A stretch of DNA of 64,000 nucleotides, taken from UBA11740 sp049273695 (GTDB lineage Bacteria; Acidobacteriota; Blastocatellia; Pyrinomonadales; Pyrinomonadaceae). Under the pieces are notes generated by a model. The model made no database searches. It was not told the origin of the DNA and saw only the letters and a list, made by a program, of their open reading frames with translations. Position numbers and translations under genes: made by a program. Numbering within the stretch: the first letter of the stretch is position 1; every line of letters starts with the position of its first letter. Positions 8,770-17,210 of this stretch are shown here, piece after piece. The stretch lies in contig JBASRE010000050.1 in the NCBI GenBank assembly GCA_049273695.1, positions 1-64,000 on the forward strand, in the 5' to 3' direction.

Positions 8770-8806
8770 CAACCTATTCGTGTCTTCGGCAAACTGGAGG
8801 TGATTC

Positions 8807-10171
8807 GTGCCTCAAAAGGACCTGCACAAACTTCTGGAGCGGATCCATCTGCGGCTGGATGAAAGCTCGGTCGGGATTTCGCACCAACTGGCCCACCTCG
8901 ACGCGGCTGATTTGGCTGAGTTGCTTAACCAGTTGACGCTGGCTGAGGCAGCCACGGTCATCTCAATGCTGCCCATCCCGCGTGTGATCGAACTTTTCGA
9001 TCATTCAGAGATGCGTCGCCGCGCGCCGATTCTGGAGCAGTTGGAACCGGAACGGGTCGCGCAAATACTGGAAGGCCTCTCGGCGGACGAACGCACGGAC
9101 GTCATCCAGCGGATGGGTCTGCATGAGTGTCATCGAGTCCTGCCGAAACTGAACCCGGAAATCCGCAAAGAGCTGGAGGGCTTGCTTCAGTATCCGGCGC
9201 ACACGGCGGGCGGCATCATGACCACCGAGTTTGTGCGGCTCGATTCGAAGCTGACAGTCGGCGAGGCGCTGAAACACATCCGCGCAGTCGCGCGCGAGAA
9301 GGAATCGATTTACGCGTGCTACGTGTTGGCTGAAAAAACGAACGAGCTAATGGGGGCAGTCTCGTTGCGCGACCTGGTGATGGCTGAGCTGACTACGCCC
9401 GTGACCGAAGTGATGCGGCGCAAGCCTGTGACCGTGCACGCGCTCGACGATCAGGAGCTGGTCGCGAAGAAGATCGCGAAGTACAACCTGCTCGCCGTGC
9501 CGGTGCTGGAAGGGGACGGCAGTGTCGTCGGCTTCGTCACAGTCGATGACGTGATCGACGTGCTGGTCGAGGAACAGACCGAAGACATTTTGCGGATGGC
9601 CGGCGTCGAGCCCGGCGCCCTGGACAAGCCTTACTTCGACAATCCGATTAGTCGCGTAGTGCGCAAGCGAATAGTTTGGCTGCTGCTCTTGTTCGTCGCC
9701 GGCACACTCACGAGCGCAGTCTTGCATCGCTTCGAAGATGAGCTGGCCACAGTCGTCGCCCTGTCATTCTTCATTCCGCTTCTAATTGGCACCGGCGGCA
9801 ACGCGGGCGCCCAAACAGTAATGACTGTAATTCGCAGTCTGGCGCTCGGCGAAATCGGCATGCGTCACGCCTGGCGCGTGGTTCTGCGAGAAGCTTCGAC
9901 CGGCATGATCGTCGGGCTGCTGGTGGCGCCGATCGCGTTTGGGCAAGCGCTGTTGTGGAACGTACCCGTCGCGTTGGCGCTCACCGTGGCAGTTACGATG
10001 CTGGCGATTTGTCTTTGGTCAACGACGGTCGGCTCGTTGGTTCCGATCATCGCCGAACGATTCGGAGTAGATCCGGCCGTCCTTTCTGCGCCCCTGATTA
10101 CCACGCTCGTCGATGCGACCGGCCTGGTAATTTACTTCTCGATCGCAAAAATCATTCTGGTCCAGATATAA
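8807..10171 (+). CDS. mgtE: Magnesium transporter MgtE
   Basis: The 454-residue protein has the full MgtE order. A superhelical N-domain with repeated LxxLxxxE units lies at about residues 20-130, a CBS pair at about 135-255 (HTAGGIMTTEFVRLDSKLTVGEAL; VTEVMRRKPVTVHALDDQELV; GFVTVDDVIDVL), and a five-helix membrane domain from about 290 to the end. The membrane domain includes IPLLIGTGGNAGAQTVMTVIRSLALGEI, the conserved pore-helix signature. MgtE is a homodimeric Mg2+ channel gated by Mg2+ binding to the N and CBS domains. GTG is the start codon, preceded by CTGGAGG with a 6-bp gap. No ykoK-type Mg2+ riboswitch is visible in the short upstream gap. Confidence 0.95.
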   Translation: MPQKDLHKLLERIHLRLDESSVGISHQLAHLDAADLAELLNQLTLAEAATVISMLPIPRVIELFDHSEMRRRAPILEQLEPERVAQILEGLSADERTDVIQRMGLHECHRVLPKLNPEIRKELEGLLQYPAHTAGGIMTTEFVRLDSKLTVGEALKHIRAVAREKESIYACYVLAEKTNELMGAVSLRDLVMAELTTPVTEVMRRKPVTVHALDDQELVAKKIAKYNLLAVPVLEGDGSVVGFVTVDDVIDVLVEEQTEDILRMAGVEPGALDKPYFDNPISRVVRKRIVWLLLLFVAGTLTSAVLHRFEDELATVVALSFFIPLLIGTGGNAGAQTVMTVIRSLALGEIGMRHAWRVVLREASTGMIVGLLVAPIAFGQALLWNVPVALALTVAVTMLAICLWSTTVGSLVPIIAERFGVDPAVLSAPLITTLVDATGLVIYFSIAKIILVQI

Positions 10172-10197
10172 ACCCGTTTGGGTGTTGCTGGCCAAAC

Positions 10198-11282
10198 TCA
10201 GCGGATAGGCCGCATTGGGTTCATTACATTCGGGCAATCTTTCCAAGTCTTGAGTGCGCTGGCGATTTGATCGCGGAAGAGTGCGCGGGCGGCTGCCCCC
10301 ACGGTGCCATCGGCGATGTTGGTAGCCTTATCGATGAAGACTCCATAGACGAACGCCGCGGATGGATCGTAGCGAAGCCGGCCGCGGTGCATCTTCCGGC
10401 GAAGGGCAAAGAGACATAGCCGGCTGTGGACTCGTAAAGAAACCCATCATAGCCCGCTGGGACTCCGCCGGACTTCGCGGCGATTTTGACTTTCGATTTG
10501 AAATCGTTTCTCCGGGCGGTCGGGAGACCAAGCTTCGACGCTTCCTCGTTGATTACCGATCCGATGAAGAAAGCATCCGTTTCGTTTTTCATTAGCTCAT
10601 AAAACGAGTTCCGGCTGGTGCCCGTCAGCAATGTACCATTCGCAACTCCTTCGTAGATCTTGCCGACATCAGCCAGCGTCAGGCGGTTCGGCAAAGGACT
10701 GGCAGGACCCTGACAGCCGAATTTGTGGTTGAGTGATGAACTCGCACTCATGCCGGCGGTTCCATGGCCGGTATTGTTAATTGCCGTGCGGCCGAATCTG
10801 TCCTGAATGGCATTGGTCCGTTGGTTGTTTGATTCTTTCATCATCAATCGCAACGAATCGGATAATTTTTCCTTCGCCTGGGGTTCTTCATCCGAATGAT
10901 CGTCCGCGCATGAGTCGCCCCAAATGTTTATTTTTGACTCCAGGCTGACACTGCCTGACTGCACGCGCCGCATTGCATGCAGATGCTCCAGGACTTTAAT
11001 CGTACTGGCAGGATAGAATGCAAAAGACGAGTCGTTGCCAATCAAAACATCGCCGCCGACACGTTTGAGGTAGAATCCGGTTTTTCCGTTAGTGCTGGAA
11101 TTGAGAAGGGCCAATACCGTCAAGTGGGCGTGGGGAACGACGATGGTGAGATCCACGGCCGACTCGACACGCAGCGGCACGTTCTTAACGCGTTTAATTC
11201 TTGACGACGGCTGTCCTGCGGAGAATTGCGCCCACCCGAGAATCCCAATAAGAATTACTGGAACGATTTTTTTTCGCTTCAT
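10198..11282 (-). pseudogene. Class A beta-lactamase-like serine hydrolase, frameshifted near its C-terminus
   Basis: The start at 11282 (MKRKKIVPVILIGILG) gives a clean signal peptide and has an AGGAGA ribosome site; an upstream in-frame ATG at 11363 does not. The three active-site motifs of the serine beta-lactamase/transpeptidase-like fold are present: STIK (SxxK) in FYPASTIKVLEH, SNN (SxN) in MMKESNNQRTN, and KSG (KTG-like) in IAAKSGGVPAGYDG. After SLPFAG the frame runs into nonsense, while another minus frame, from about 10392 to 10198, supplies the expected ending (AFVYGVFIDKATNI..ALKTW). One missing base near 10391-10400 explains this, and correction gives about 361 residues. It may act on peptidoglycan or beta-lactams; the class A omega-loop Glu is not obvious. 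The break may be a sequencing error. Confidence 0.8.
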
Positions 11283-11458
11283 GTCTGTTCTCCTGTTGTG
11301 AGATCGGTTAGTGGTGGAAATTTCTTCGCACATTGGACTGCTAACAGCTATTAAGGTTTGCAAGTCTTCAAAGCGCGCACAAGCGGGACGAACTTAGCAG
11401 CAATGAAGTGCCCGATCAAACTTTATTTCCTGAGTGGCATAATTTGGCGACTAAAGAA

Positions 11459-12049
11459 ATGAATATAACCACCACTCAATACGTGGCGTTTCTGCGCGGC
11501 GTTAATGTGGGCGGCAAGAAACCGATCAGGATGAAGGAACTAGCCAAGGTCCTGACCTCGGCCGGATTCCGGAATGTGCGCACGTTCATTGCCAGCGGCA
11601 ACGTGATCTTTGAAACCTCCGCGAAAGATCCGGCACGCATCGCAAGGAAAATGGAGAAGCATCTGCTGAAGGCACTCGGCTATGAGGTTACTGTGATCAT
11701 CCGAAACTTGGACGAGTTGAGAGCCATGATCAAACGCAATCCTTTCAGGAAACCAAAACCGTCGGCAGACGAAATGCTGTTCGTAACCTTCCTCGCTTCG
11801 CCGCCGCCGGTAAAGCCTCGGCTGCCGCTTCGATCTAAAACTGAAAACATGGAAGTGATCGCACTCACTGACGGCGCGGCATTCATCGTCGCTCATCGTA
11901 AGAAGACCGGCTGGTTTGGCTTTCCGCACACCTTCGCGGAGAAGGAGTTCCAAGTTCCTACGACGACGCGCAACTGGACGACGATTGTGAGGATTGTTGC
12001 GGCTGCTGTGGCACAGACTTCAGTCTGTGAACTTGGAAACACAGACTGA
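11459..12049 (+). CDS. DUF1697 family protein
   Basis: The family signature is clear: YVAFLRGVNVGGKKPIRMKEL, LTSAGFRNVRTFIASGNVIFE, and near the end HRKKTGWFGF followed by TTRNWTTIVRI. DUF1697 proteins are cytoplasmic, about 180 residues long and of unknown activity. I prefer the ATG at 11459 over the upstream GTG at 11408 because homology begins right after it. The last dozen residues (AQTSVCELGNTD) are encoded by the palindromic repeat 12008-12061, which has replaced the native stop. Confidence 0.85.
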   Translation: MNITTTQYVAFLRGVNVGGKKPIRMKELAKVLTSAGFRNVRTFIASGNVIFETSAKDPARIARKMEKHLLKALGYEVTVIIRNLDELRAMIKRNPFRKPKPSADEMLFVTFLASPPPVKPRLPLRSKTENMEVIALTDGAAFIVAHRKKTGWFGFPHTFAEKEFQVPTTTRNWTTIVRIVAAAVAQTSVCELGNTD

Positions 12050-12061
12050 AGTCTGTGCCAC
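12008..12061. repeat. GTGGCACAGACT palindromic repeat, overlapping a gene end
   Basis: This is an almost perfect 54-bp palindrome with both GTGGCAC and GTGCCAC ends. It supplies the last codons and the stop of the DUF1697 gene and could form a hairpin in the mRNA 3' end. Confidence 0.85.
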
Positions 12062-12103
12062 TGTCCAATGACTTGCGGCCGATTTTGCTGCCTGCTGCGG
12101 TAT

Positions 12104-12126
12104 TATGGGTTCAGAAATGACCCATA
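12104..12126. promoter_or_regulatory. Inverted repeat upstream of first cassette gene
   Basis: TATGGGT and ACCCATA are separated by 9 bp, 27 bp upstream of the ATG at 12153. It could be an operator or a small hairpin. No attC half-site is visible between this and the DUF1697 gene. Confidence 0.35.
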
Positions 12127-12152
12127 TTTAGTAGTTCGGTGCCGGAGGAAGA

Positions 12153-12692
12153 ATGAGCCGACCCAGCAAGAAGCTTCTCACGCTTAACTCCAAACAGTTT
12201 GAGTTAGAAGTTGAAAAGTTACTGACTAGAGTTGGACTAAAACTGCCCAACTTCAAAGTTCAGAGACTCGAAAAACTAAACACCCCAGATGGAGTGTATG
12301 AAATTGACGTGACCGCACGATTCGAAGTCTTGGGAGCTCAGTTTCTGGTCCTTATCGAATGTAAGCATCACAAGAATCCGATCAAGCGCGACGTTGTGCA
12401 ATTACTTCACGATCGTGTGCGGGCAGTTGGTGCGCACAAGGGAATGATTTTCTCAACGGGAAGATTTCAACGCGGCGCCATTCAGTTTGCGCGGGCGCAT
12501 CGAATAGCGTTGATCCAAATTATCGAAGGATCTTTCGACAAAAAGGAATTACCGAACTCTAAAAGCGATCTTTTCCCCTGGTCATTCGTCTCAATTGCTT
12601 GTATCAGCAATAACGCCCGCTTAGATTCGAATTTGAGACGAATGGAACAGGATGGTTATGAGATTTTCTCCGAGCTCGAGTCAAAGGCATAG
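12153..12692 (+). CDS. Mrr-like restriction endonuclease-fold protein (cassette gene)
   Basis: The 179-residue protein opens with FELEVEKLLTRVG, as Mrr_cat domains do. It then carries the PD-(D/E)xK core: GVYEIDVTARFEV (catalytic Asp) followed by LVLIECKHHKNPIKRDVVQ (ExK) at about residues 48-85. AVGAHKGMIFSTGRFQRGAIQFARAHRIALIQI completes the typical Mrr alpha/beta core. It probably cuts DNA or is a nuclease-derived defence protein, and no methylase is nearby. It is the first gene of the attC-associated cassette run, with a GGAGGAAG ribosome site. An attC 5' half-site follows 18 bp after its stop. Confidence 0.8.
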   Translation: MSRPSKKLLTLNSKQFELEVEKLLTRVGLKLPNFKVQRLEKLNTPDGVYEIDVTARFEVLGAQFLVLIECKHHKNPIKRDVVQLLHDRVRAVGAHKGMIFSTGRFQRGAIQFARAHRIALIQIIEGSFDKKELPNSKSDLFPWSFVSIACISNNARLDSNLRRMEQDGYEIFSELESKA

Positions 12693-12709
12693 TTGAAGGA
12701 TCTTGCGTC

Positions 12710-12740
12710 GCACAACAAATCGTTGGACGCGAGCGGCGGG
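12710..12740 (+). other. attC 5' half-site (R''-L'' only)
   Basis: CACAACAAATCGTTGGACGC continuing into GAGCGGCG matches the 5' arms of the complete attC sites at 15361 and 40410. The expected 3' arm (..GTCAACTCTGACGTTAGG) is missing. Instead a short palindromic AATTTCGAATT stretch leads directly to the next gene. As given it could not fold into a recombinogenic attC hairpin. Confidence 0.6.
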
Positions 12741-12806
12741 CTCTGAATTTCGAATTCCGAAATTCGAATTTCGAAATTGAAATCAGCCTTCGTAGGTGAA
12801 GACTGT

Positions 12807-13382
12807 ATGTTGTATCTGGTAACGGGCGCCAGCGGTTCAGGCAAGACAGCTTGTCTGGATATCCTCCGTCAACGTAATCCGCGGGTCGTCTGGTACGACT
12901 TCGACGAGGTTGGAGTGCCCGCGAACGCGGACAAGCGGTGGCGGCAGCGGACGAGTGAATACTGGTTAAAGCGCGCCATTGAGAATCAATCCAGGGGGCT
13001 GGACACCTGCATCAATGGAAACATCATTCTAGGTGAAGTTCTGGCGTGTCCTTCGGCCCCGGAAATCAATCGCCTTGCGGTCTGTCTGTTGGACTGCGCT
13101 GACGTCGTTCGGATAGACCGACTGCGTGCCAGAGGCTCAAACGGGGCGAACATGGAGATGCTTTGTTGGGCAGCATGGCAGCGAATGCATGCCGTCGATC
13201 CGCAGTGGTACCAAAATACTATTCGCGAGGACGGTGCTCCGGAAATGCGCTGGGAGCGTTGGGAGGATTGGCAAAGGGGTGATGCCAGGTGGCAGACATA
13301 CGTTTTGGATACCACCACCTTGACGATTGAAGAAGTGGCGGAGTCAATCTTGCGATGGATGAATCAAGAGAATGCCGGTTAA
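12807..13382 (+). CDS. P-loop NTPase, adenylate kinase-like (cassette gene)
   Basis: The ATG at 12807, with AGGTGA upstream, places the Walker A motif GASGSGKT at residues 7-14. YDFDEVGVP (Walker B-like) and several Arg-rich segments (DRLRARG) follow in a 191-residue protein. This is the size and layout of small nucleoside/shikimate/gluconate kinase-like proteins found in mobile cassettes; the substrate cannot be told. It is read with the same polarity as the rest of the cassette run. The next gene starts only 19 bp after its stop, without an intervening attC. Confidence 0.75.
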   Translation: MLYLVTGASGSGKTACLDILRQRNPRVVWYDFDEVGVPANADKRWRQRTSEYWLKRAIENQSRGLDTCINGNIILGEVLACPSAPEINRLAVCLLDCADVVRIDRLRARGSNGANMEMLCWAAWQRMHAVDPQWYQNTIREDGAPEMRWERWEDWQRGDARWQTYVLDTTTLTIEEVAESILRWMNQENAG

Positions 13383-13401
13383 TTGTGCGGCAACCTGTAC
13401 C

Positions 13402-13770
13402 ATGAACAAGAATCCTCTGACCACAACCGTAATCGTTTTTGCCATCGGCGATGGCTACACGGTGTGGCAGGCCTTCGCTACACGCACCGTACCCGTGTTC
13501 ACGGCAATCGCGTGGATTCAAGGAGTCATTCTTTTGCTGCTCTATCTAAAAGAATCTCCGTATGCGGGAACCTATTTGTTCTATTCGGTTGTGCCGTTGT
13601 TTCCAATTTACTTCGGTTTGCAACTCGCGGGCATAACTGCGCCGCCAACGACGAACGTTGTCTATCTTGTTGCTTTCGCTATTTACGCCATAGCCTTGCC
13701 CTCGCTGTGGAAAAAGAAACGGGAATATGATCGCTACGTCGCGGCTGCTCAGTCTGCACCCGCCGCATAA
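13402..13770 (+). CDS. Small four-helix membrane protein (cassette gene)
   Basis: The 122-residue protein has hydrophobic segments at about residues 7-23, 31-48, 56-76 and 83-101, and a basic C-terminal tail (LWKKKREYDR). I chose the ATG at 13402 over one at 13372 because the upstream part overlaps the previous gene and is not hydrophobic. There is no recognised family. The stop codon TAA lies inside an attC R'' core (GCATAAC), a usual cassette arrangement. Confidence 0.65.
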   Translation: MNKNPLTTTVIVFAIGDGYTVWQAFATRTVPVFTAIAWIQGVILLLLYLKESPYAGTYLFYSVVPLFPIYFGLQLAGITAPPTTNVVYLVAFAIYAIALPSLWKKKREYDRYVAAAQSAPAA

Positions 13771-13790
13771 CAAATCGTTGGACGAGAGCT
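13765..13790 (+). other. attC 5' half-site (R''-L'' only)
   Basis: GCATAACAAATCGTTGGAC plus GAGAGC matches the 5' arm of neighbouring attC sites. The 3' arm is absent and the next ATG follows at 13796. Confidence 0.6.
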
Positions 13791-13795
13791 AAGCC

Positions 13796-14065
13796 ATGAG
13801 CCTTAGATGGAATATTCTGTTCGAAGACCATTGGAAAACAGCGAAAGACGATTACTGGCATAAAGCTGGAGATGAGCAGTGCAAAGTATGTGAACAGCAT
13901 GAGCGAGGTGATTGGAGTCATTTGAAATCAAATGGTTTCAAGAGATGGCCCTGCCCTTGTTCTTGTGGCGGACTGATTCACCATCAATTCCTTGAGCCCG
14001 ATATGGGCTTGGTGCTGGAAGACGTAAAATGCGACAAATGCGATTTTAACGACAGCTACGTTTGA
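13796..14065 (+). CDS. Small zinc-ribbon-like protein (cassette gene)
   Basis: The 89-residue cytoplasmic protein has three Cys clusters: CKVC near residue 27, CPCSCGG near 53, and CDKC near 80. Two of these CxxC pairs could hold a structural zinc. It starts right after an attC half-site. No family is recognised; small CxxC proteins of this type are common among integron cassettes. Confidence 0.6.
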   Translation: MSLRWNILFEDHWKTAKDDYWHKAGDEQCKVCEQHERGDWSHLKSNGFKRWPCPCSCGGLIHHQFLEPDMGLVLEDVKCDKCDFNDSYV

Positions 14066-14103
14066 ATCGCACATTTGAGCGGTAAAACACGGTCAAGTTA
14101 CCG

Positions 14104-14931
14104 ATGAACGTAAGATCCCTGTTCCTGAAGAGATCGCGCTTTATTAGCCAGTTGTTCCTGTGCCTGTTCTTGCTTCTCTCTTGGGCCTTTGATTGCGGTA
14201 CTCAATCCCGGAAGCCGATGAAGGTGTTTCCACTGGAACGTGATCACATTTTTATCTGGGTCTCACCGGGCGCACCGGAAGCTGCCAGGCTTCAGAAATT
14301 GGGCCTTTACACCGATGGTAAAGTTCACAAGCATTCGGGTCAGGGCACTTCTTCGATCGTCTTCTCATTCGAGAACGCTTACCTTGAGCTAATCTGGATA
14401 GACGAACCTGAGGTAGCCCGACGTAAGGGTCAGGAGATGGGTACTGATTTGCCGGCTCGGGCTGCCTGGAAGCAAACCGGGGCATCGCCTTTTGGTATCG
14501 GTCTCCACCATCGTGCGGCTGGGAGCAGTGACGTCCCGTTCCCGACAAAGAAATATTGGGCCGAGTGGATGAAGCCTGATACTTTCATCGCGATTGCTGA
14601 AAGCTCTGTCAATCTCAAGGAGCCTTTCTGTTTTGTGGTCCCCGATTATCTGGCGGTCCCTTCGGCTGAGCAGTTGAAGGTGTTCCTCAACAGACAGCCG
14701 GATTATCGCAAGAACTATACTCATGCGTTGGGCGTCCGTAGATTGACCGGCGTCAAGATTACGAGTAACCCAATGGGGAAATTCAGCGAGACCGCTTCGA
14801 TGCTGGCAAAGAATGGCGTCGTGTTGGTCAAGCGCGGTAAATCAGCTCATGCAGAACTAACCTTCGATGGAGGCTCGCAAGGCAAAACTCTGGATGTGCG
14901 CCCCACGCTTCCCTTAAACTTGAAGTATTAA
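14104..14931 (+). CDS. Exported glyoxalase-like (VOC) domain protein (cassette gene)
   Basis: An N-terminal hydrophobic segment (FISQLFLCLFLLLSWAFDCG) suggests export, possibly as a lipoprotein. The body of the 275-residue protein looks like the Glyoxalase_3-type VOC fold: DHIFIWVSPGAPEAARLQKLGL, then GTSSIVFSFENAYLELIWIDEPE, and later SPFGIGLHHR. Such domains bind metal and small ligands, but the activity is unknown. Between its stop and the next gene there is only a weak attC remnant (ATAACCCC..GCGGTTAGCC). Confidence 0.65.
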   Translation: MNVRSLFLKRSRFISQLFLCLFLLLSWAFDCGTQSRKPMKVFPLERDHIFIWVSPGAPEAARLQKLGLYTDGKVHKHSGQGTSSIVFSFENAYLELIWIDEPEVARRKGQEMGTDLPARAAWKQTGASPFGIGLHHRAAGSSDVPFPTKKYWAEWMKPDTFIAIAESSVNLKEPFCFVVPDYLAVPSAEQLKVFLNRQPDYRKNYTHALGVRRLTGVKITSNPMGKFSETASMLAKNGVVLVKRGKSAHAELTFDGGSQGKTLDVRPTLPLNLKY

Positions 14932-14975
14932 TAACCCCGACTCAGCGGTTAGCCGGCGCAGTAAAACGCCTAGCC

Positions 14976-15365
14976 ATGACGAATCAAACCAAGCCGCGCG
15001 TCACATCCCTCGCTCCACAATTCCTGGTCGATGACCTTGCCCGCTCGATCACTTATTACGAGAAACTCGGTTTCACATTCGGCGAGCCGTGGGGCGGGTT
15101 CTACGCGATCGGCTCTCTGGATGGATTCGAATTGCATCTGAAAGAAGCGCCCAAGAATCCGGCTGAGCGCGAGCATCGTCGGGAAAACGACCACCTCGAT
15201 GCCGCGGCGGGCGTCGACGGCATCGAGACATTCTACGAACAGTGTGTCGCCAATGGCGCGAAGATCCTCAAGGCGCTGGAAGTAACGCCGTGGGGCACGA
15301 AGGGTTTCTACATTGAAGACCCTGACGGCTACATCGTCGCTTTCGCCGGCGCGGCGGCGGGCTAA
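14976..15365 (+). CDS. VOC/bleomycin-resistance-like protein (cassette gene)
   Basis: The 129-residue protein is a single vicinal-oxygen-chelate monomer made of two beta-alpha-beta-beta-beta repeats: FLVDDLARSITYYEKLGFTFGEP, LHLKEAP, and GTKGFYIEDPDGYIVAFAG. Cassette-borne proteins of this size often bind glycopeptide antibiotics or act as glyoxalase/fosfomycin-resistance relatives, and sequence alone does not separate these. Its stop codon is at the R'' end of a complete attC. Confidence 0.85.
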   Translation: MTNQTKPRVTSLAPQFLVDDLARSITYYEKLGFTFGEPWGGFYAIGSLDGFELHLKEAPKNPAEREHRRENDHLDAAAGVDGIETFYEQCVANGAKILKALEVTPWGTKGFYIEDPDGYIVAFAGAAAG

Positions 15366-15507
15366 CAAGTAGTTGGACGCGAGCGGCGAAAAGCAAGGAT
15401 GAAGGATGAGGGATAAAGGATGAACAAGTGAGAATAATTCCGCCTTCATCCTTCTTAATTCATCTTTGCTTTTCAGCGCGGTGCCCGGTCAACTCTGACG
15501 TTAGGTT
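15361..15507 (+). other. Complete attC recombination site
   Basis: R'' GCTAAC and L'' GTTGGACGC open the site, and GGTCAAC (L') and GTTAGGT (R', matching GTTRRRY) close it. The reverse complement of the 3' arm aligns with the 5' arm. The central stem is long: AAAGCAAGGATGAAGG on the left pairs with CATCCTT..CATCTTTGCTTTT on the right. At about 147 bp it is among the longer attC types. It separates the VOC gene from the gene at 15517. Confidence 0.85.
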
Positions 15508-15516
15508 GCCCTGCCG

Positions 15517-16080
15517 ATGACAAAGGAAGAATACGAGTCGCAGGTGCTGTTGCTTATTGGCCGTCGCATCGCTGATGTTCGGTACCACGAAATCGAATAT
15601 ACGGACAAGAGCGGAGCACCACTGGCTGAACCTGCGTGGAACAAGAATCCGGCGTTCGACTCGCTCGATTATGGCCTCGACCTCGACTTTGACGACGGCT
15701 CGATGTGCCATGTCACCTGGGGAGCCGAGTTTGAACATTACGGCCTCAGTATGCAGCGGACCCCGCCACGGTACGTGAAGCCGATCCGAGTCTGGCCAGT
15801 TACGAATGAGAGCCGTTGGCAGCCTTTTATAGGCCAGCCGATCGCAGCCGTAGACGTGTACTGGGGTTGGGTTCGATACGAAGACGACTCGAAGCGGGTA
15901 GAGTACCCGCAAAGTCTGCGTCTGGCATTCGAAAGCGGTGCTCAGGTTTATCTCTCTGCACTAGAGGTTCGAGACAACGAATTTCATATGGGCTGTATGG
16001 ACAACGTCACCATATTCTTCGATGGCGTGGTTGCCGAGGAGTACGGGGCTTGGGATTTTGGCTCTTCGCGAGCGGCATAA
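15517..16080 (+). CDS. Hypothetical protein (cassette gene)
   Basis: The 187-residue soluble protein is rich in aromatic and acidic residues (LDYGLDLDFDDGSMCHVTWGAEFEHYGL; MDNVTIFFDG) and is probably beta-rich. There is no signal peptide or membrane segment. The gene lies exactly between two complete attC sites, starting 9 bp after one R' box and with its stop TAA at the R'' box of the next, so it is a textbook single-gene cassette. No function is recognised. Confidence 0.75.
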   Translation: MTKEEYESQVLLLIGRRIADVRYHEIEYTDKSGAPLAEPAWNKNPAFDSLDYGLDLDFDDGSMCHVTWGAEFEHYGLSMQRTPPRYVKPIRVWPVTNESRWQPFIGQPIAAVDVYWGWVRYEDDSKRVEYPQSLRLAFESGAQVYLSALEVRDNEFHMGCMDNVTIFFDGVVAEEYGAWDFGSSRAA

Positions 16081-16182
16081 TAACTCGTGAGACGCGGGCG
16101 GCGGGAGCCTCGTGAATTGCGGATTTCGAATTGCGAATTTGATTTCGCGCCGCCGGTCAACTCTGACGTTCGGCGGTTAGAC
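16077..16182 (+). other. Complete attC recombination site
   Basis: The 5' arm is ATAATAACTCGTGAGACGCG with GGCGGCGGG. The 3' arm is CCGCCGGTCAACTCTGACG, and GTTAGAC (GTTRRRY) lies at 16176-16182. The loop contains the AATTTCGAATT filler also seen in the half-site at 12710. Confidence 0.8.
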
Positions 16183-16211
16183 GCTCTCTCGAAGGGAATG
16201 AGGAGCAACGC

Positions 16212-16712
16212 ATGATCATGAGAACATCGCTAAATGCAATCTGGATTTCGGTCGGCGCATGTTTGCTGGCGCTGGGTTGTTCAACGGCAACCCATTCGCC
16301 GTCTTTTGATACGTCCTATTCCGCGCCCGCTGACTGGAAGCTTGTGGAGGATGGGAAATGGGGTCTGCGCTTCAACATTCCTCCTTCGCTGCGCGACGTG
16401 GGATTTGTGAACAACTCTCTCTGGGTACATGAAGGAACAAACCTTAGGGTTATCGTAGACTTCAGTCTCCCACCAAACTATTCGGAGACCCGCTTGCGGA
16501 TCAATGGACTGCCGGCCTTGGTTTGCAGTGATGACCAGAATACTGGGGAAGGGCCGGCGTCTCTTAGTCGGGTGGTGGCGTTATTCTTTTTAGAAACGAG
16601 ACCGGGTTTGGGTTCACCGAACGAACCGTCTTACCGAATCGAATTTGCCGATGAAGGTCAACGGACTACGGCGTTGCAGATTTTGCAGACGGTTCGCTTC
16701 TATCAATCGTAA
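16212..16712 (+). CDS. Lipoprotein, unknown function (cassette gene)
   Basis: The 166-residue protein has a lipoprotein signal ending in LLALGCSTAT, so Cys is the predicted lipidated residue near position 23. The mature part is a small alpha/beta domain (DWKLVEDGKWGLRFNIPPSLRDVGF..IVDFSLPP), similar in general shape to secreted PsbP-like or stress proteins, but no family is certain. It sits between two complete attC sites. Exported lipoproteins are a frequent cassette cargo. Confidence 0.75.
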   Translation: MIMRTSLNAIWISVGACLLALGCSTATHSPSFDTSYSAPADWKLVEDGKWGLRFNIPPSLRDVGFVNNSLWVHEGTNLRVIVDFSLPPNYSETRLRINGLPALVCSDDQNTGEGPASLSRVVALFFLETRPGLGSPNEPSYRIEFADEGQRTTALQILQTVRFYQS

Positions 16713-16714
16713 CC

Positions 16715-16823
16715 GCCTAACGAGCCATTGAACCGGAGCGGCGGGAGCGAGTGAGCTAAGGGCAAAGGGCTAAGCGCAAAGGGAAGAGCTTTCGCGCGGC
16801 CCGCGTCAACCCTGACGTTATGT
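16715..16823 (+). other. Complete attC recombination site
   Basis: It opens with GCCTAACGAGCCATTGAACCG and closes with GCGTCAACCCTGACGTTATG. R' is GTTATGT, a common variant of the core. The inner stem includes GGAGCGGCGGGAG against CGCGCGGCCCGCG and pairs AAGGGCAAAGGG-type repeats. Confidence 0.8.
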
Positions 16824-16829
16824 GCTTGT

Positions 16830-17130
16830 CCAATCAACCGCGTAGCGGTTGAAAGAAGGTAGCCAGGGAAGAGCGACCGCAGGTCGCGCGACCCCTGGAT
16901 CATGTAAAAAAAAGAATCCTGCGCCCTGTAGGGGCGCAATGACTCCGGATTTCGGGAGGGCGATTCTGTCGCCCGCTTCGCGGGCTTGGACATTTTAGCC
17001 GGGCTGATCCCCGGGTTACGCTCGCTGCGCTTCGCACAAGCACCCCACGCGAGATGCTCGCGCGGGGACCCCGCTGTCGGGGCTAAACTCTGTCGCCGGC
17101 TACGCCGGCTCGTTGATTCAGACTTCCAGG
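16830..17130. repeat. GC-rich REP-like repeat cluster between attC elements
   Basis: The 300-bp stretch contains no gene I can support. It consists of short palindromes such as GCGACCGCAGGTCGCGC, GTCGCCCGCTTCGCGGGC and CCCCGCTGTCGGGG. The same palindrome types recur at 48081-48330 and 59455-59720. It is followed by a second attC-like 3' end (AGTTGACGTTATAAC), so it could be a gene-less cassette. Confidence 0.65.
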
Positions 17131-17140
17131 TTGGCGAGAT

Positions 17141-17195
17141 GCTGAGTTGACGTTATAACAGCGACGCCCAACAAATCGTTTGGACGCGAGCGGCG
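17141..17195 (+). other. attC 3' remnant followed by attC 5' half-site
   Basis: GAGTTGACGTTATAAC (17145-17160 region) resembles an L'-R' end. Eight bases later GCCCAACAAATCGTTTGGACG with GAGCGGCG begins a new R''-L'' half. No 3' half follows; the next ATG is at 17211. Confidence 0.55.
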
Positions 17196-17210
17196 TAAGG
17201 GAGGGCACCC

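Noticed and set aside
8718..8806. Mg2+ riboswitch upstream of mgtE
   Set aside because: The gap is too short and no M-box-like conserved pieces are visible.
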